A stretch of DNA of 25,069 nucleotides, taken from JAAYDI01 sp052034005 (GTDB taxonomy: Bacteria > Planctomycetota > Planctomycetia > Pirellulales > Pirellulaceae). Below the pieces are notes generated by a model. It made no database searches, was not told the DNA's origin, and saw only the letters and a list, made by a program, of their open reading frames with translations. The position numbers were made by a program, and so were the translations under genes. The DNA lies in contig JBPOJB010000051.1 in NCBI GenBank assembly GCA_052034005.1, positions 1-25,069 of the forward strand, read 5' to 3'. Position 1 is the first letter of the stretch. Each line of letters opens with the position of its first letter. Of this stretch, positions 7,664 to 15,347 are shown piece after piece.

Positions 7664-8688
7664 ACGGACGTGAGCGGATCCTCTGTGCATTGCGGCGCGC
7701 CGAGCCGGATGCGGTGCCCATCTTCGAGTGGTTCATCGATCCCGCGGTCGGCCAGGCGCTGGTCGGCAGCCCGGACATCATCGACGTCGTCGACCGCCTC
7801 GACCTGGATGGGATCAACCTCCGCCCCACGTACGAGAAGCAGTTCCTGGACGACAGGACGTTCGTGGACGAGTGGGGCATGAAGCGGCAGTTGACCGGCG
7901 ACGTGCTGCCGTCCGTCGTGGAAAGCCCCATCGCCGACATCACGCGCCACCGCGACTACCGGTTCCCGGACCCGCGCGCGCCGCACCGGTTCGCGGCCGT
8001 CGAGCGCGCGCAGGAACGATTCGGCGACGGCAAGGCCTTGGTGCTGAACTTGCGCGACGGCTTCTCGGACCTGCGCGACCTCCTGGGCTACGAAAACGCG
8101 CTCATGGCGATCCTGCTCGAGCCGCAGGCGTACGGCGAGTTGCTCGAGCGGGCCGTCGCGTACAACCTGGCGGTCGCCGCCGCCGCGCGCGAGCGGTACG
8201 GCCTGGGCATCGTGGCGACGACCGACGACGTGGCCAACGCCCACGGGATGTTGATCAGCCCGCACATCTACTTCGAACGCATCGCCCCCCATTTCCGCCA
8301 GGCCATCCAGGGCTACAAGGCGCTCGGCTACCTGTGCATCAAGCACTGCGACGGCAACGTGGACGCGGTCAGCGATTTCTGGGTCGAGTCCGGCATCGAT
8401 TGCCTCGACCCGATCGACCCCCAAGGCGGTTACACGATGACCGGGATGAAGGAGAAATATGGACACCGCATCTGCCTGAAGGGCAACATCGATTGCACCG
8501 GTGCGCTGTGCGACGGCACTCCGGACGACGTCGCCGAGGAAGTGCGCCAGTGTCTCCGCGCGGGCGCTCCGGGCGGCGGCTTCATCCTGTCGTCGAGCAA
8601 CACGATCCACCGCGGCGTGAAACCCGAGAATTTCCGCGCGATGCTCGACACGCTCCGCGCCTACGGCCGGTACCCGCGCCCCGGCTGA
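7660..8688 (+). CDS. URO-D/MtaA-family protein in a sugar catabolic operon
   Basis: A 342-residue protein of the uroporphyrinogen decarboxylase fold family, which includes true HemE and the cobamide/methyl-transferring MtaA/CmuA enzymes. The opening NGRERILCALRR and the C-terminal GGGFILSSSNTIHRGVKPENF segment (305-325) are typical of the uncharacterised URO-D-like branch common in carbohydrate clusters. At the position where MtaA has a His-x-Cys zinc pair, this protein has KHCDGNV (His229, Cys230, Asp231). The canonical zinc site is therefore altered. It lacks the N-terminal HemE signature and has no haem genes nearby, so HemE function is unlikely. No corrinoid protein gene is seen. The ATG overlaps the kinase TGA (ATGA), with GGGAG 8 bases upstream, implying coupled translation. 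Function is unknown. Confidence 0.88.
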   Translation: MNGRERILCALRRAEPDAVPIFEWFIDPAVGQALVGSPDIIDVVDRLDLDGINLRPTYEKQFLDDRTFVDEWGMKRQLTGDVLPSVVESPIADITRHRDYRFPDPRAPHRFAAVERAQERFGDGKALVLNLRDGFSDLRDLLGYENALMAILLEPQAYGELLERAVAYNLAVAAAARERYGLGIVATTDDVANAHGMLISPHIYFERIAPHFRQAIQGYKALGYLCIKHCDGNVDAVSDFWVESGIDCLDPIDPQGGYTMTGMKEKYGHRICLKGNIDCTGALCDGTPDDVAEEVRQCLRAGAPGGGFILSSSNTIHRGVKPENFRAMLDTLRAYGRYPRPG

Positions 8689-8713
8689 CCTGCCCGGCCG
8701 CCCGGAAATGCGC

Positions 8714-8743
8714 TTGCGTTGGCGCTCACCACCGGATGATAAT
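8714..8743 (+). promoter_or_regulatory. Possible internal promoter for the Gfo/Idh gene
   Basis: TTGCGT (8714-8719), an 18-base spacer and GATAAT (8738-8743, 5 of 6 to TATAAT) lie in the 97-base gap between the URO-D gene and the oxidoreductase. The layout repeats that of the operon promoter at 5299-5328. It would allow the last gene of the arm to be expressed on its own. Activity is inferred. Confidence 0.4.
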
Positions 8744-8785
8744 GAGAGGCGTCCGAATCCATTCCTCCTAAGGAGCAAGCACGTG

Positions 8786-10189
8786 ATGCGACACAAGTAC
8801 ACACGACGTGAGGTCTTGAAGACGGGCGCCGCCGCCCTCGCGTTTCCAACTCTCATCACGGCCCGGGCGTTGGGCCGGGAGGGGAAAGCGCCGCCGAGCG
8901 AGACGGTGCGGGTCGGCGTGATCGGCTGCGGCGGCCGGTCGCGCGTGATCGCGGAAGCCGCCGATGTCAAGGGCTTCGAGGTGGTATCGGCCTGCGACAT
9001 CGTGCTCGAACGGGCCCAGAAGTTCGTGCAGGAGCTTTCCGGCGGGCAGCCGTGGGGTGTCTACGACGACTTCCGCACGATGATCGAGAAGGAGCATCTC
9101 GATGCCGTGATGGTCGAAACCACCACGCACGCGCGGGCCTGGATCACCGTGATCGCCATGCAGATGGGCGTCGACACCTACATCGAGAAACCGATGTGCC
9201 TGACGATCGCGGAGGGCCGCGAGATGGTCAAAGCGGCTCGGAAATACGACCGGGTCACGCAGGTCGGCACGCAACAACGGTCGATACCGCTCAACAACTG
9301 GGCCAGCGACCTCGTGAAGAACGGCGCGCTGGGCAAGTGCAAGACGGTCATCGCGCCCAACTTCCTGGGCCCGCGACGCTGGACACTCACCTCCTCGGCC
9401 GACGTCACGCAGCCGGTCGAACCGTGGTGGGACGCGTGGACCAACCAGGCGGAGCTGCGGCCGCGTGACGACCGATTGCAGTTCGGCTGGGCCGAGTGGT
9501 GGGACTACGACGGCGGCGGCCTGTGCTTCGGTGTGACCGGTTGGGGCACCCATTCCTACGACCAGATCAACCGCGCCCTGGGTACGGACGACACCGGGCC
9601 GGTCGAAGTGGTGCTGTTGGAGGAGGTGGCCGAGCGCGACACGGGCCGGTTCGCGCCGCGCGAGACGGTGGGCGGCGTCGTGATCGGCGACACGGGCGAC
9701 ATCGATACGGGCACGGATTACCATGGGATGGCCAAGCTGTCCGGCCCCCGCGCCAAGGTGCGGATGAAATTCGCCACGGGCACCGAACTGCGGTTGGAAT
9801 TGGATGGCGATCGGGGCCCCGGCCTCGGCGCCATCTTCGTCTGCGAGCAGGGCAAGGTTGAGATCAATCGCGACAAGGTCGCCAGCAACCCCAAGGAGAT
9901 CGTCCGCGCGGCGGACAACCCCGGCCGCAACCCGCGGCCCGAAACGGCTAACCATATCGAGAACTGGATCGAATGCATCAAGAGCCGATCGCGCTGCAAC
10001 GCCGATATCGAGATCGGTCAGCGCTCGTCGACGCTCTGCTACCTCGTCAACATCGTGCGCGATGTGGGCCAGGTGGGGAAGGTGCTGGCCTGGGACCCGA
10101 TCGCCGAGCGCTTCACCAACTGCGACGAGGCGAACCTGCACCTGTCGCGCCCGCGCCGCAAAGGGTACGAACTGCCGACGATCGGGTAG
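8786..10189 (+). CDS. Tat-exported Gfo/Idh/MocA-family oxidoreductase
   Basis: A 467-residue NAD(P)-dependent oxidoreductase with a twin-arginine leader: TRREVLK (6-12) followed by a mild hydrophobic stretch (13-29). The mature part starts with a Rossmann motif VGVIGCGGRSR (43-53) and has the family's EKPMCLT (134-140), in which the lysine is catalytic. GWGTHSYDQ (252-260) supplies a likely catalytic histidine. Tat export fits folding with tightly bound cofactor before transport, as in glucose-fructose oxidoreductase of Zymomonas. AAGGAG (8770-8775) precedes both an in-frame GTG (8783, 7 bases) and the ATG (8786, 10 bases); the ATG was preferred but the GTG is possible. It is the last gene of the rightward arm. 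Substrate unknown; candidates are a sugar, glycoside or polyol outside the cytoplasm. Confidence 0.9.
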   Translation: MRHKYTRREVLKTGAAALAFPTLITARALGREGKAPPSETVRVGVIGCGGRSRVIAEAADVKGFEVVSACDIVLERAQKFVQELSGGQPWGVYDDFRTMIEKEHLDAVMVETTTHARAWITVIAMQMGVDTYIEKPMCLTIAEGREMVKAARKYDRVTQVGTQQRSIPLNNWASDLVKNGALGKCKTVIAPNFLGPRRWTLTSSADVTQPVEPWWDAWTNQAELRPRDDRLQFGWAEWWDYDGGGLCFGVTGWGTHSYDQINRALGTDDTGPVEVVLLEEVAERDTGRFAPRETVGGVVIGDTGDIDTGTDYHGMAKLSGPRAKVRMKFATGTELRLELDGDRGPGLGAIFVCEQGKVEINRDKVASNPKEIVRAADNPGRNPRPETANHIENWIECIKSRSRCNADIEIGQRSSTLCYLVNIVRDVGQVGKVLAWDPIAERFTNCDEANLHLSRPRRKGYELPTIG

Positions 10190-10214
10190 TCGTGCCGGAT
10201 CCACGATCTCCACG

Positions 10215-10255
10215 CGCGTGGCCGGGGCGGAACCCGAAGGCGCCCCGGCCGCGCG
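10215..10255. terminator. Strong hairpin between convergent genes, likely bidirectional terminator
   Basis: Arms CGCGTGGCCGGGGCG (10215-10229) and CGCCCCGGCCGCGCG (10241-10255) pair over 15 bases, with one G-U wobble on the plus-strand transcript, around an 11-base loop. It starts 26 bases after the stop of the oxidoreductase gene and ends 49 bases before the stop of the convergent glutamate dehydrogenase gene. No U-tract follows on either strand, so it may act with Rho or as a 3'-end stabiliser rather than a classic intrinsic terminator. Confidence 0.5.
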
Positions 10256-10303
10256 GGCAGGCGGGCCGCGGTACGTTCGGACCGGCAGGGAGCAGGCCCC
10301 AGG

Positions 10304-13300
10304 TCAGTCGGTGACCAGCGCGCGCAGTTGCCGGCTGGCGACGGCCAGCACGGCCAGGCTGACCGTTCCGTCCCGCCGAATAGCCTTGATCCATTGCGAC
10401 ATGGCCAGGAAGGCTTCGCCGGACCGCCGGAGGATCGCCGCCGGGTCGTCGTCCGGCTGGTCCGCCTGCCGCAACAACTGGCGCGCCAGCAGCGACTGGC
10501 ACTGGTACAGGTCGCCGATGATGGCCGCCGCAGCCTGGCTGTCCCACTGGCTCTCGACCGGCAGGGCGGCCGCCGCACGGCGGAGCCACTCCAGCTCCAG
10601 CCGCTCTCCCACGGCGAAGTACAGTGCCGCGACCCCGGCCACGTCCCTGCCCGACTCCTGACTGAGGCGGACGATGTCACAAGCAGGCATCAGCGGCCGC
10701 AGCAGTGAGACGCGCCGGGCCAGCGATTCCGGAACGCCCTCCCGCACCAGCGCCGCCGCTCGGCCGGCCACATCCTGGCGGTCCGGTTCGGCCAGCAGCA
10801 GCTCCAGGCCCGCACCCAGGCTGCGGACATCCGCCGCGTATCGCTCCATGGCGCGACCCATCTCCAGCGGTTGTGACTCGTGGCGCAGGAACCAGTCCGT
10901 GACATGCTCCACCAGTTGGCTCGTCTCCCCATGCATCGCCGCCTGTGCCGCGGCGCTCACCTGGTAGTCGAGCGCATCGATGGCGGACCAGAGGTCATGC
11001 ATGTCGAAGACCGCGGCGGCCACGGTGAAGGCGCGCGCGACGCCGCATACCTTCTCGCCCGTCCGTTCCTGGAGTTCATGGATGAACGTGATACCCACCC
11101 GATTGACCATCAGGTTGGTGATCATGGTGGCGACGATCTCGCGGCGCAGCCGATGCTGGAGCATCCAGGGCCGGTAGCGCTCGGAGAGCGGCGGCGGGAA
11201 ATACTCTTCCAGCACCCTTTCCAGGTGCGGCTCGTCCAGGAACGTCGAATCCACGAGTTCGCGGTAGTGGACGATCTTGGCGTAGGCCATCAAGACGCTC
11301 AGCTCGGGGCGCGTGAATCCCTGGCCTCGCGCCTTCCGCGCGGCCACCACCTCGTCGCCGGGCAGCCGTTCGATGCTCCGGTCCAGGTGGCCGGCGCGCT
11401 CCAGCGCCCGCAGGAACGCCGCGAGCCGATCGGTGAGCAGCGGCGCGTGGAAGCTGGCGATCGACAGCCGGCCGGTCTGCAGGTAGTTGTCGCGCAGCAC
11501 CAACTGGGCCACATCGTCGGTCATCAGGTTCAGCAGTTCGTCGCGCTGCACGCGGGTCAATTGCCCGTCCCGCTCCACCGCCTGGAGCAGGATCTTGATA
11601 TTGACCTCGTGGTCGGAACAGTCCACGCCGCCCGAGTTGTCGATGGAGTCCGTGTTGATCCGGCCGCCGCCCAAAGCAAACTCGACCCGGCCCAGCTGCG
11701 TGACTCCTAGGTTGGCGCCCTCCGCGATCACCGTCGCGCGGACCGCGCCGGCCGCGACGCGCAGGGCATCGTTGGCGCGGTCGCCCACCTCCGCATCGCT
11801 CTCCTGACGCCCCCTGACGAACGTGCCGATGCCGCCGAAGAACAACAGATCCACCGGGGCGCACAAGATCGCCTGGATCAGCGCATCCGGCGTGAGTTCC
11901 GCCTGATCGATACCCAACCGCTCCCGCGCGGCCTCCGACAGCGTCACCGATTTCACGTTCCGTTCGTACACGGCGCCACCTGCGGACAGCGCGGCGGGGT
12001 CGTAGTCGCTCCAGTTGGACCGCGGCAAGCCGAACAGACGCTCCCGCTCGCGGTAGCTGCGGGCCGGGTCCGGGTCGGGATCCAGGAAGATGTGCCGGTG
12101 ATTGAACGCGGCCACCAGCCGGATATGCCGGCTTTGCAGCATGCCGTTGCCAAACACATCGCCCGACATGTCCCCCACGCCGACGACCGTGAAGTCCTCA
12201 CGCTGGACATCCTTGCCCAGTTCCCGGAAGTGGCGCTTCACAGACTCCCACGCGCCGCGCGCCGTGATCCCCATTTTCTTGTGGTCGTATCCGGCCGAGC
12301 CACCCGAGGCAAACGCGTCGCCCAGCCAGAACCCGTATTCCGCCGCCACCGCATTGGCGACATCCGAAAAAGAGGCGGTGCCCTTGTCGGCCGCGACCAC
12401 GAGATACGGGTCGTCTCCGTCCCGGCAGACGACGTCCTCCGGATGGACGACCAGACCGTCCCGGTAGTTATCAGTCACGTCGAGCAGCCCGCGGATCAGC
12501 GTGCGATAGCACTCGGTGCCGGCCTGCATCTGGGCTTCACGCGACCCGTCCGCCGGCGGGCGCTTGACGACGAATCCGCCCTTCGAGCCGACCGGCACGA
12601 TGATGGCATTCTTGATCTGCTGGGTCTTGCTCAGGCCCAGCACTTCCGTGCGGAAATCGTCGCGGCGGTCCGACCACCGCAGGCCGCCCCGGGCCACGGC
12701 ACCGAACCGCAGATGCACGCCCTCCATCGCCGGGCTGTAGACGAACACCTCCACCATCGGGCGCGGCGGCGGCAGGAAGTCAAGTGACCGGCTGGCGAGC
12801 TTGAGCGCGAGGTATGGCTTGCGCCCGCCCGACGAGGTGCGCTGGTAGTAGTTCGTCCGCAGCGTCCCTTCCACCACCTGGATGAAGGTCCGCAGGATCC
12901 GGTCTTCATCCAGGATGGTGACCGCCTCCAGCTCCTGCTGGATGGCCTGCCGCAGCTCGTCGACGCGCGCCGCCGCGCGATCGCCCGCCGGGTCGAATTG
13001 CGTCTCGAACAGGGCCACGACCAGGCGCGTCAGCCGCGGGTGCCGGGCCAAGGTGCTCTGCATCAGCGCATCGCTGAACGGCACCCGCGCCTGACGCAGA
13101 AACCGGGCATAGGCGCGGAGCACCACCACTTGGCGCCAGGCGAGTCCGGAGGCCGCGACTAGCCGGTTGAAACCGTCGTCCTCCATCTCGCGCGACCAGA
13201 CCCGGATCACGGCGTCCTGCAGCAGCGTCCCCATCGCGTCCAAATCGACCTCGGCGCCGTCGTGACGCGCCAGGCCGAAATCGTGCACCCAGCAGACAGG

Positions 13301-15139
13301 TCCGTCCTGCGGTCGGACCAGCGACGGACGTTCATCTCGGACCTGGAATCCGAAATTCTCCAGGATCGGCAACGCGTCGGACAGCAGCATGGGCTGGCGC
13401 GGATGATACGCACGCATCCGCAGCTCGTGAAGCCGCTGGTCCGCGCGGCGGTACACATGCAACTGCAGGACCCCGGTGCCCAGCGCCCGCTCGATCTGCT
13501 GCACGTCGCGCACCGCCATGCCCGAGTCATGGGTCACCTGATACGCCCCGTCGAACGCCTCCCGGTAGCGGCCCAGCAGCCGCCGGCACTCCCCCTCGTC
13601 CACCGCCGCGACCAGCGCATCGCGCAGCCGATCGGGCCAGGCGCGGACTGCGTCGTCAATCCGGCGCTCCAGATCGTCCGAGTCGCACGCCACCGCCCGA
13701 CCGGGCCCGACCTCGAGTACGAAGTGGATCCGGGCAGCCTCCGCGCTCCGGTCGATCAGCGTGTCGTACGACTGACAGACACCCGTGAACGATTCCTCCA
13801 ACATGCGCTGAATCCGCTGCCACAAGGCCAGGTGATACCGTTCGAACGGCATGCAGACCACGCCCGACACGAATCGCTGGAACGGGTCCTGCCAGACGAA
13901 CAGCGATGCCCGGTTGCGGTCGCGCAACCGCAGCATGCGGGTGGCCACGCTGTACAAGTCATCGTCCGAGATCTGGAACAGGTCGTCGCGCGGAAACGTC
14001 TCGAGGATGTGGCGCAACGCGCGGCCATCATGGCTGTTCGGCTGCAGCCTGGCCGCGCTCAACACTGTCGCCACGCGTCGGCGCAGCACGGGCACCGACT
14101 GCAGGTTCCCGCGGTAGGCGTCGGCCGTGAACAGGCCGACAAACACCCTGGCCCCCGTCACGCGGCCGCGCCCGTCAAACTGCCGGACGCAGACGACATC
14201 CACGAACACGTCGCGATGCACCGTCGCCTTGCGGGGCCCCTTGCCGACCCACAACAGGCGCGGCTGAGCACCCGACTGTTGCTGCATCCCCGCCGGCCAG
14301 GAGGCGGATGCTCCACACACGTCCGGGCCCCATTGCCGCCTCCGCCGCAACAGGCCCAAATCGGCCCCCGCCAGCGCGTCGGCCACCAGTTGCTCGCCCT
14401 GCCGCAGGAACCGGTACTCCCGATAGCCCAGAAACGTGTAGTTGTCCTGAGCCAGCCAGCGCAGGAAATCCTGGCACTCCGCCCGATCGGACTCCGACAG
14501 CGATGAGGCAGTCGCCGCCTCGAGGTCCGCAATCGTACTCTGGAGCCGCGCGCGGATCTTCGGCTCGTCGGCGACAGCCGCCCGCACATCGCCCAGAACC
14601 TGTTTCAGCCCGCGAATGATCTGCGGGAACCGCTCCGGCGCCTGCTGCGCGATCTCCACGTGCATGCAGGACTCCGCCCGGCCCGGCACCTCCTCACGAC
14701 AATCGGCCGGGCTGACTCGCACCAGGCGGCCATTGGCCAGCCGGCTCACGCGCACCACCGGGTGGATGATCAACTGCACCGGCAATCCCTGGCGAGCCAG
14801 CTCGTTGAGCACCGAATCGACGAGCAACGGCATGTCGTCGTTGGCGATCTCGATGACGGTCCGCGGGCAGTGCCAGCCGTGCTGCGCCCGCTCAGGGTTG
14901 AAGGCCCGCACGAGGACCGTCCCGCGCAACCGGACGGCGGCCCACCGCCACAGGCTCAACGCGGCCGCCGCCGCCTCACCCGCCTCCAACGCGGTCAATT
15001 CCTCCGCGGGCGCATGGTCGTAATAGGCCCGCACGAATGCGGCCGCAGACTTGGCCTGGTTCCCCTTGACCAGCTTCCCCACGGCAGCCACGATCTGTTC
15101 CACGCGTTGGAGATCCGGCTGCTGAGCGGCTGGCGGCAT
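10304..15139 (-). CDS. gdhB: NAD-specific glutamate dehydrogenase, large (about 180 kDa) class
   Basis: A 1611-residue protein of the large NAD-dependent glutamate dehydrogenase class known from Streptomyces, Pseudomonas and Caulobacter (about 1600-1650 residues). It deaminates glutamate to 2-oxoglutarate and ammonium in catabolism. The N-terminal third contains ACT-like regulatory segments, for example ANDDMPLLVDSVLNEL (about 98-113). The catalytic core carries GGLRWSDRRDDFRTEVLGL and then VPVGSKGGFVVKR with the active-site lysine near residue 853. The nucleotide-binding part has ATVIAEGANLG, and INTDSIDNSGGVDCSDHE lies near residue 1160. The C-terminal helical region is complete. The ATG at 15139 has GGAGG 8 bases upstream. 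It stands alone between a convergent and a divergent neighbour. The symbol follows Pseudomonas usage for this class. Confidence 0.95.
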   Translation of the reverse strand: MPPAAQQPDLQRVEQIVAAVGKLVKGNQAKSAAAFVRAYYDHAPAEELTALEAGEAAAAALSLWRWAAVRLRGTVLVRAFNPERAQHGWHCPRTVIEIANDDMPLLVDSVLNELARQGLPVQLIIHPVVRVSRLANGRLVRVSPADCREEVPGRAESCMHVEIAQQAPERFPQIIRGLKQVLGDVRAAVADEPKIRARLQSTIADLEAATASSLSESDRAECQDFLRWLAQDNYTFLGYREYRFLRQGEQLVADALAGADLGLLRRRRQWGPDVCGASASWPAGMQQQSGAQPRLLWVGKGPRKATVHRDVFVDVVCVRQFDGRGRVTGARVFVGLFTADAYRGNLQSVPVLRRRVATVLSAARLQPNSHDGRALRHILETFPRDDLFQISDDDLYSVATRMLRLRDRNRASLFVWQDPFQRFVSGVVCMPFERYHLALWQRIQRMLEESFTGVCQSYDTLIDRSAEAARIHFVLEVGPGRAVACDSDDLERRIDDAVRAWPDRLRDALVAAVDEGECRRLLGRYREAFDGAYQVTHDSGMAVRDVQQIERALGTGVLQLHVYRRADQRLHELRMRAYHPRQPMLLSDALPILENFGFQVRDERPSLVRPQDGPVCWVHDFGLARHDGAEVDLDAMGTLLQDAVIRVWSREMEDDGFNRLVAASGLAWRQVVVLRAYARFLRQARVPFSDALMQSTLARHPRLTRLVVALFETQFDPAGDRAAARVDELRQAIQQELEAVTILDEDRILRTFIQVVEGTLRTNYYQRTSSGGRKPYLALKLASRSLDFLPPPRPMVEVFVYSPAMEGVHLRFGAVARGGLRWSDRRDDFRTEVLGLSKTQQIKNAIIVPVGSKGGFVVKRPPADGSREAQMQAGTECYRTLIRGLLDVTDNYRDGLVVHPEDVVCRDGDDPYLVVAADKGTASFSDVANAVAAEYGFWLGDAFASGGSAGYDHKKMGITARGAWESVKRHFRELGKDVQREDFTVVGVGDMSGDVFGNGMLQSRHIRLVAAFNHRHIFLDPDPDPARSYRERERLFGLPRSNWSDYDPAALSAGGAVYERNVKSVTLSEAARERLGIDQAELTPDALIQAILCAPVDLLFFGGIGTFVRGRQESDAEVGDRANDALRVAAGAVRATVIAEGANLGVTQLGRVEFALGGGRINTDSIDNSGGVDCSDHEVNIKILLQAVERDGQLTRVQRDELLNLMTDDVAQLVLRDNYLQTGRLSIASFHAPLLTDRLAAFLRALERAGHLDRSIERLPGDEVVAARKARGQGFTRPELSVLMAYAKIVHYRELVDSTFLDEPHLERVLEEYFPPPLSERYRPWMLQHRLRREIVATMITNLMVNRVGITFIHELQERTGEKVCGVARAFTVAAAVFDMHDLWSAIDALDYQVSAAAQAAMHGETSQLVEHVTDWFLRHESQPLEMGRAMERYAADVRSLGAGLELLLAEPDRQDVAGRAAALVREGVPESLARRVSLLRPLMPACDIVRLSQESGRDVAGVAALYFAVGERLELEWLRRAAAALPVESQWDSQAAAAIIGDLYQCQSLLARQLLRQADQPDDDPAAILRRSGEAFLAMSQWIKAIRRDGTVSLAVLAVASRQLRALVTD

Positions 15140-15153
15140 GGCTGATTCCTCCC

Positions 15154-15178
15154 CTCCCGATCGAAATTCTCCCGATCG
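15154..15178 (-). repeat. Two 10-base direct repeats in the glutamate dehydrogenase leader
   Basis: CTCCCGATCG occurs at 15154-15163 and 15169-15178, separated by AAATT (15-base period). In the mRNA sense each reads CGATCGGGAG, so two purine-rich GGGAG elements lie just upstream of the real Shine-Dalgarno, and the two CGATCG cores can pair to form a 6-base stem. This could be a protein or RNA control site, or a chance duplication. Confidence 0.4.
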
Positions 15179-15244
15179 CCAAAACTACTCGATTGTGCGT
15201 ATTTCGCAAGAGGCGGCGCGCTGCTTTCAGAACGATCGGTCCAC

Positions 15245-15273
15245 TTCATTTCCCGTGCGGGTCATGGTATGGT
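15245..15273 (+). promoter_or_regulatory. Weak sigma70-like promoter for the 987-residue secreted protein gene
   Basis: TTCATT (15245-15250), 17 bases, then TATGGT (15268-15273) is the best plus-strand pair found in the 208-base divergent spacer. Matches are only 3 and 4 of 6. A start near 15280 would fall inside the palindrome at 15274-15289. No equally good promoter was found for the glutamate dehydrogenase; TTGCGA at 15204-15209 on the minus strand is a possible -35. Confidence 0.25.
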
Positions 15274-15289
15274 CAGGCCGTCCGGCCTG
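15274..15289. promoter_or_regulatory. Near-perfect palindrome, candidate operator
   Basis: CAGGCCG-TC-CGGCCTG is a 7-2-7 inverted repeat located 58 bases upstream of the start codon of the secreted hydrolase-like gene and directly after its best -10 candidate. It lies in a divergent spacer, so a terminator role is unlikely. In DNA this GC-rich can such repeats arise by chance, so the call is tentative. Confidence 0.3.
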
Positions 15290-15347
15290 CCGCGCCCCGT
15301 GCCCGATCCCCACCCCGACCAACCCTTGACTGCCAAGAGGAATAGCC

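Noticed and set aside
7660..8688. Calling the URO-D-family gene hemE
   Set aside because: It sits in a sugar catabolic operon, lacks the HemE N-terminal signature and shows the HCDG variant.
8765..8775. CTCCT-A-AGGAG, a possible hairpin hiding the Shine-Dalgarno of the Gfo/Idh gene
   Set aside because: The loop would be a single base, so the stem cannot form fully; the shorter remaining stem is too weak.
7609..10213. Two long minus-strand open frames opposite the URO-D and Gfo/Idh genes
   Set aside because: Both mirror well-supported genes, and neither has motif content or a convincing start.
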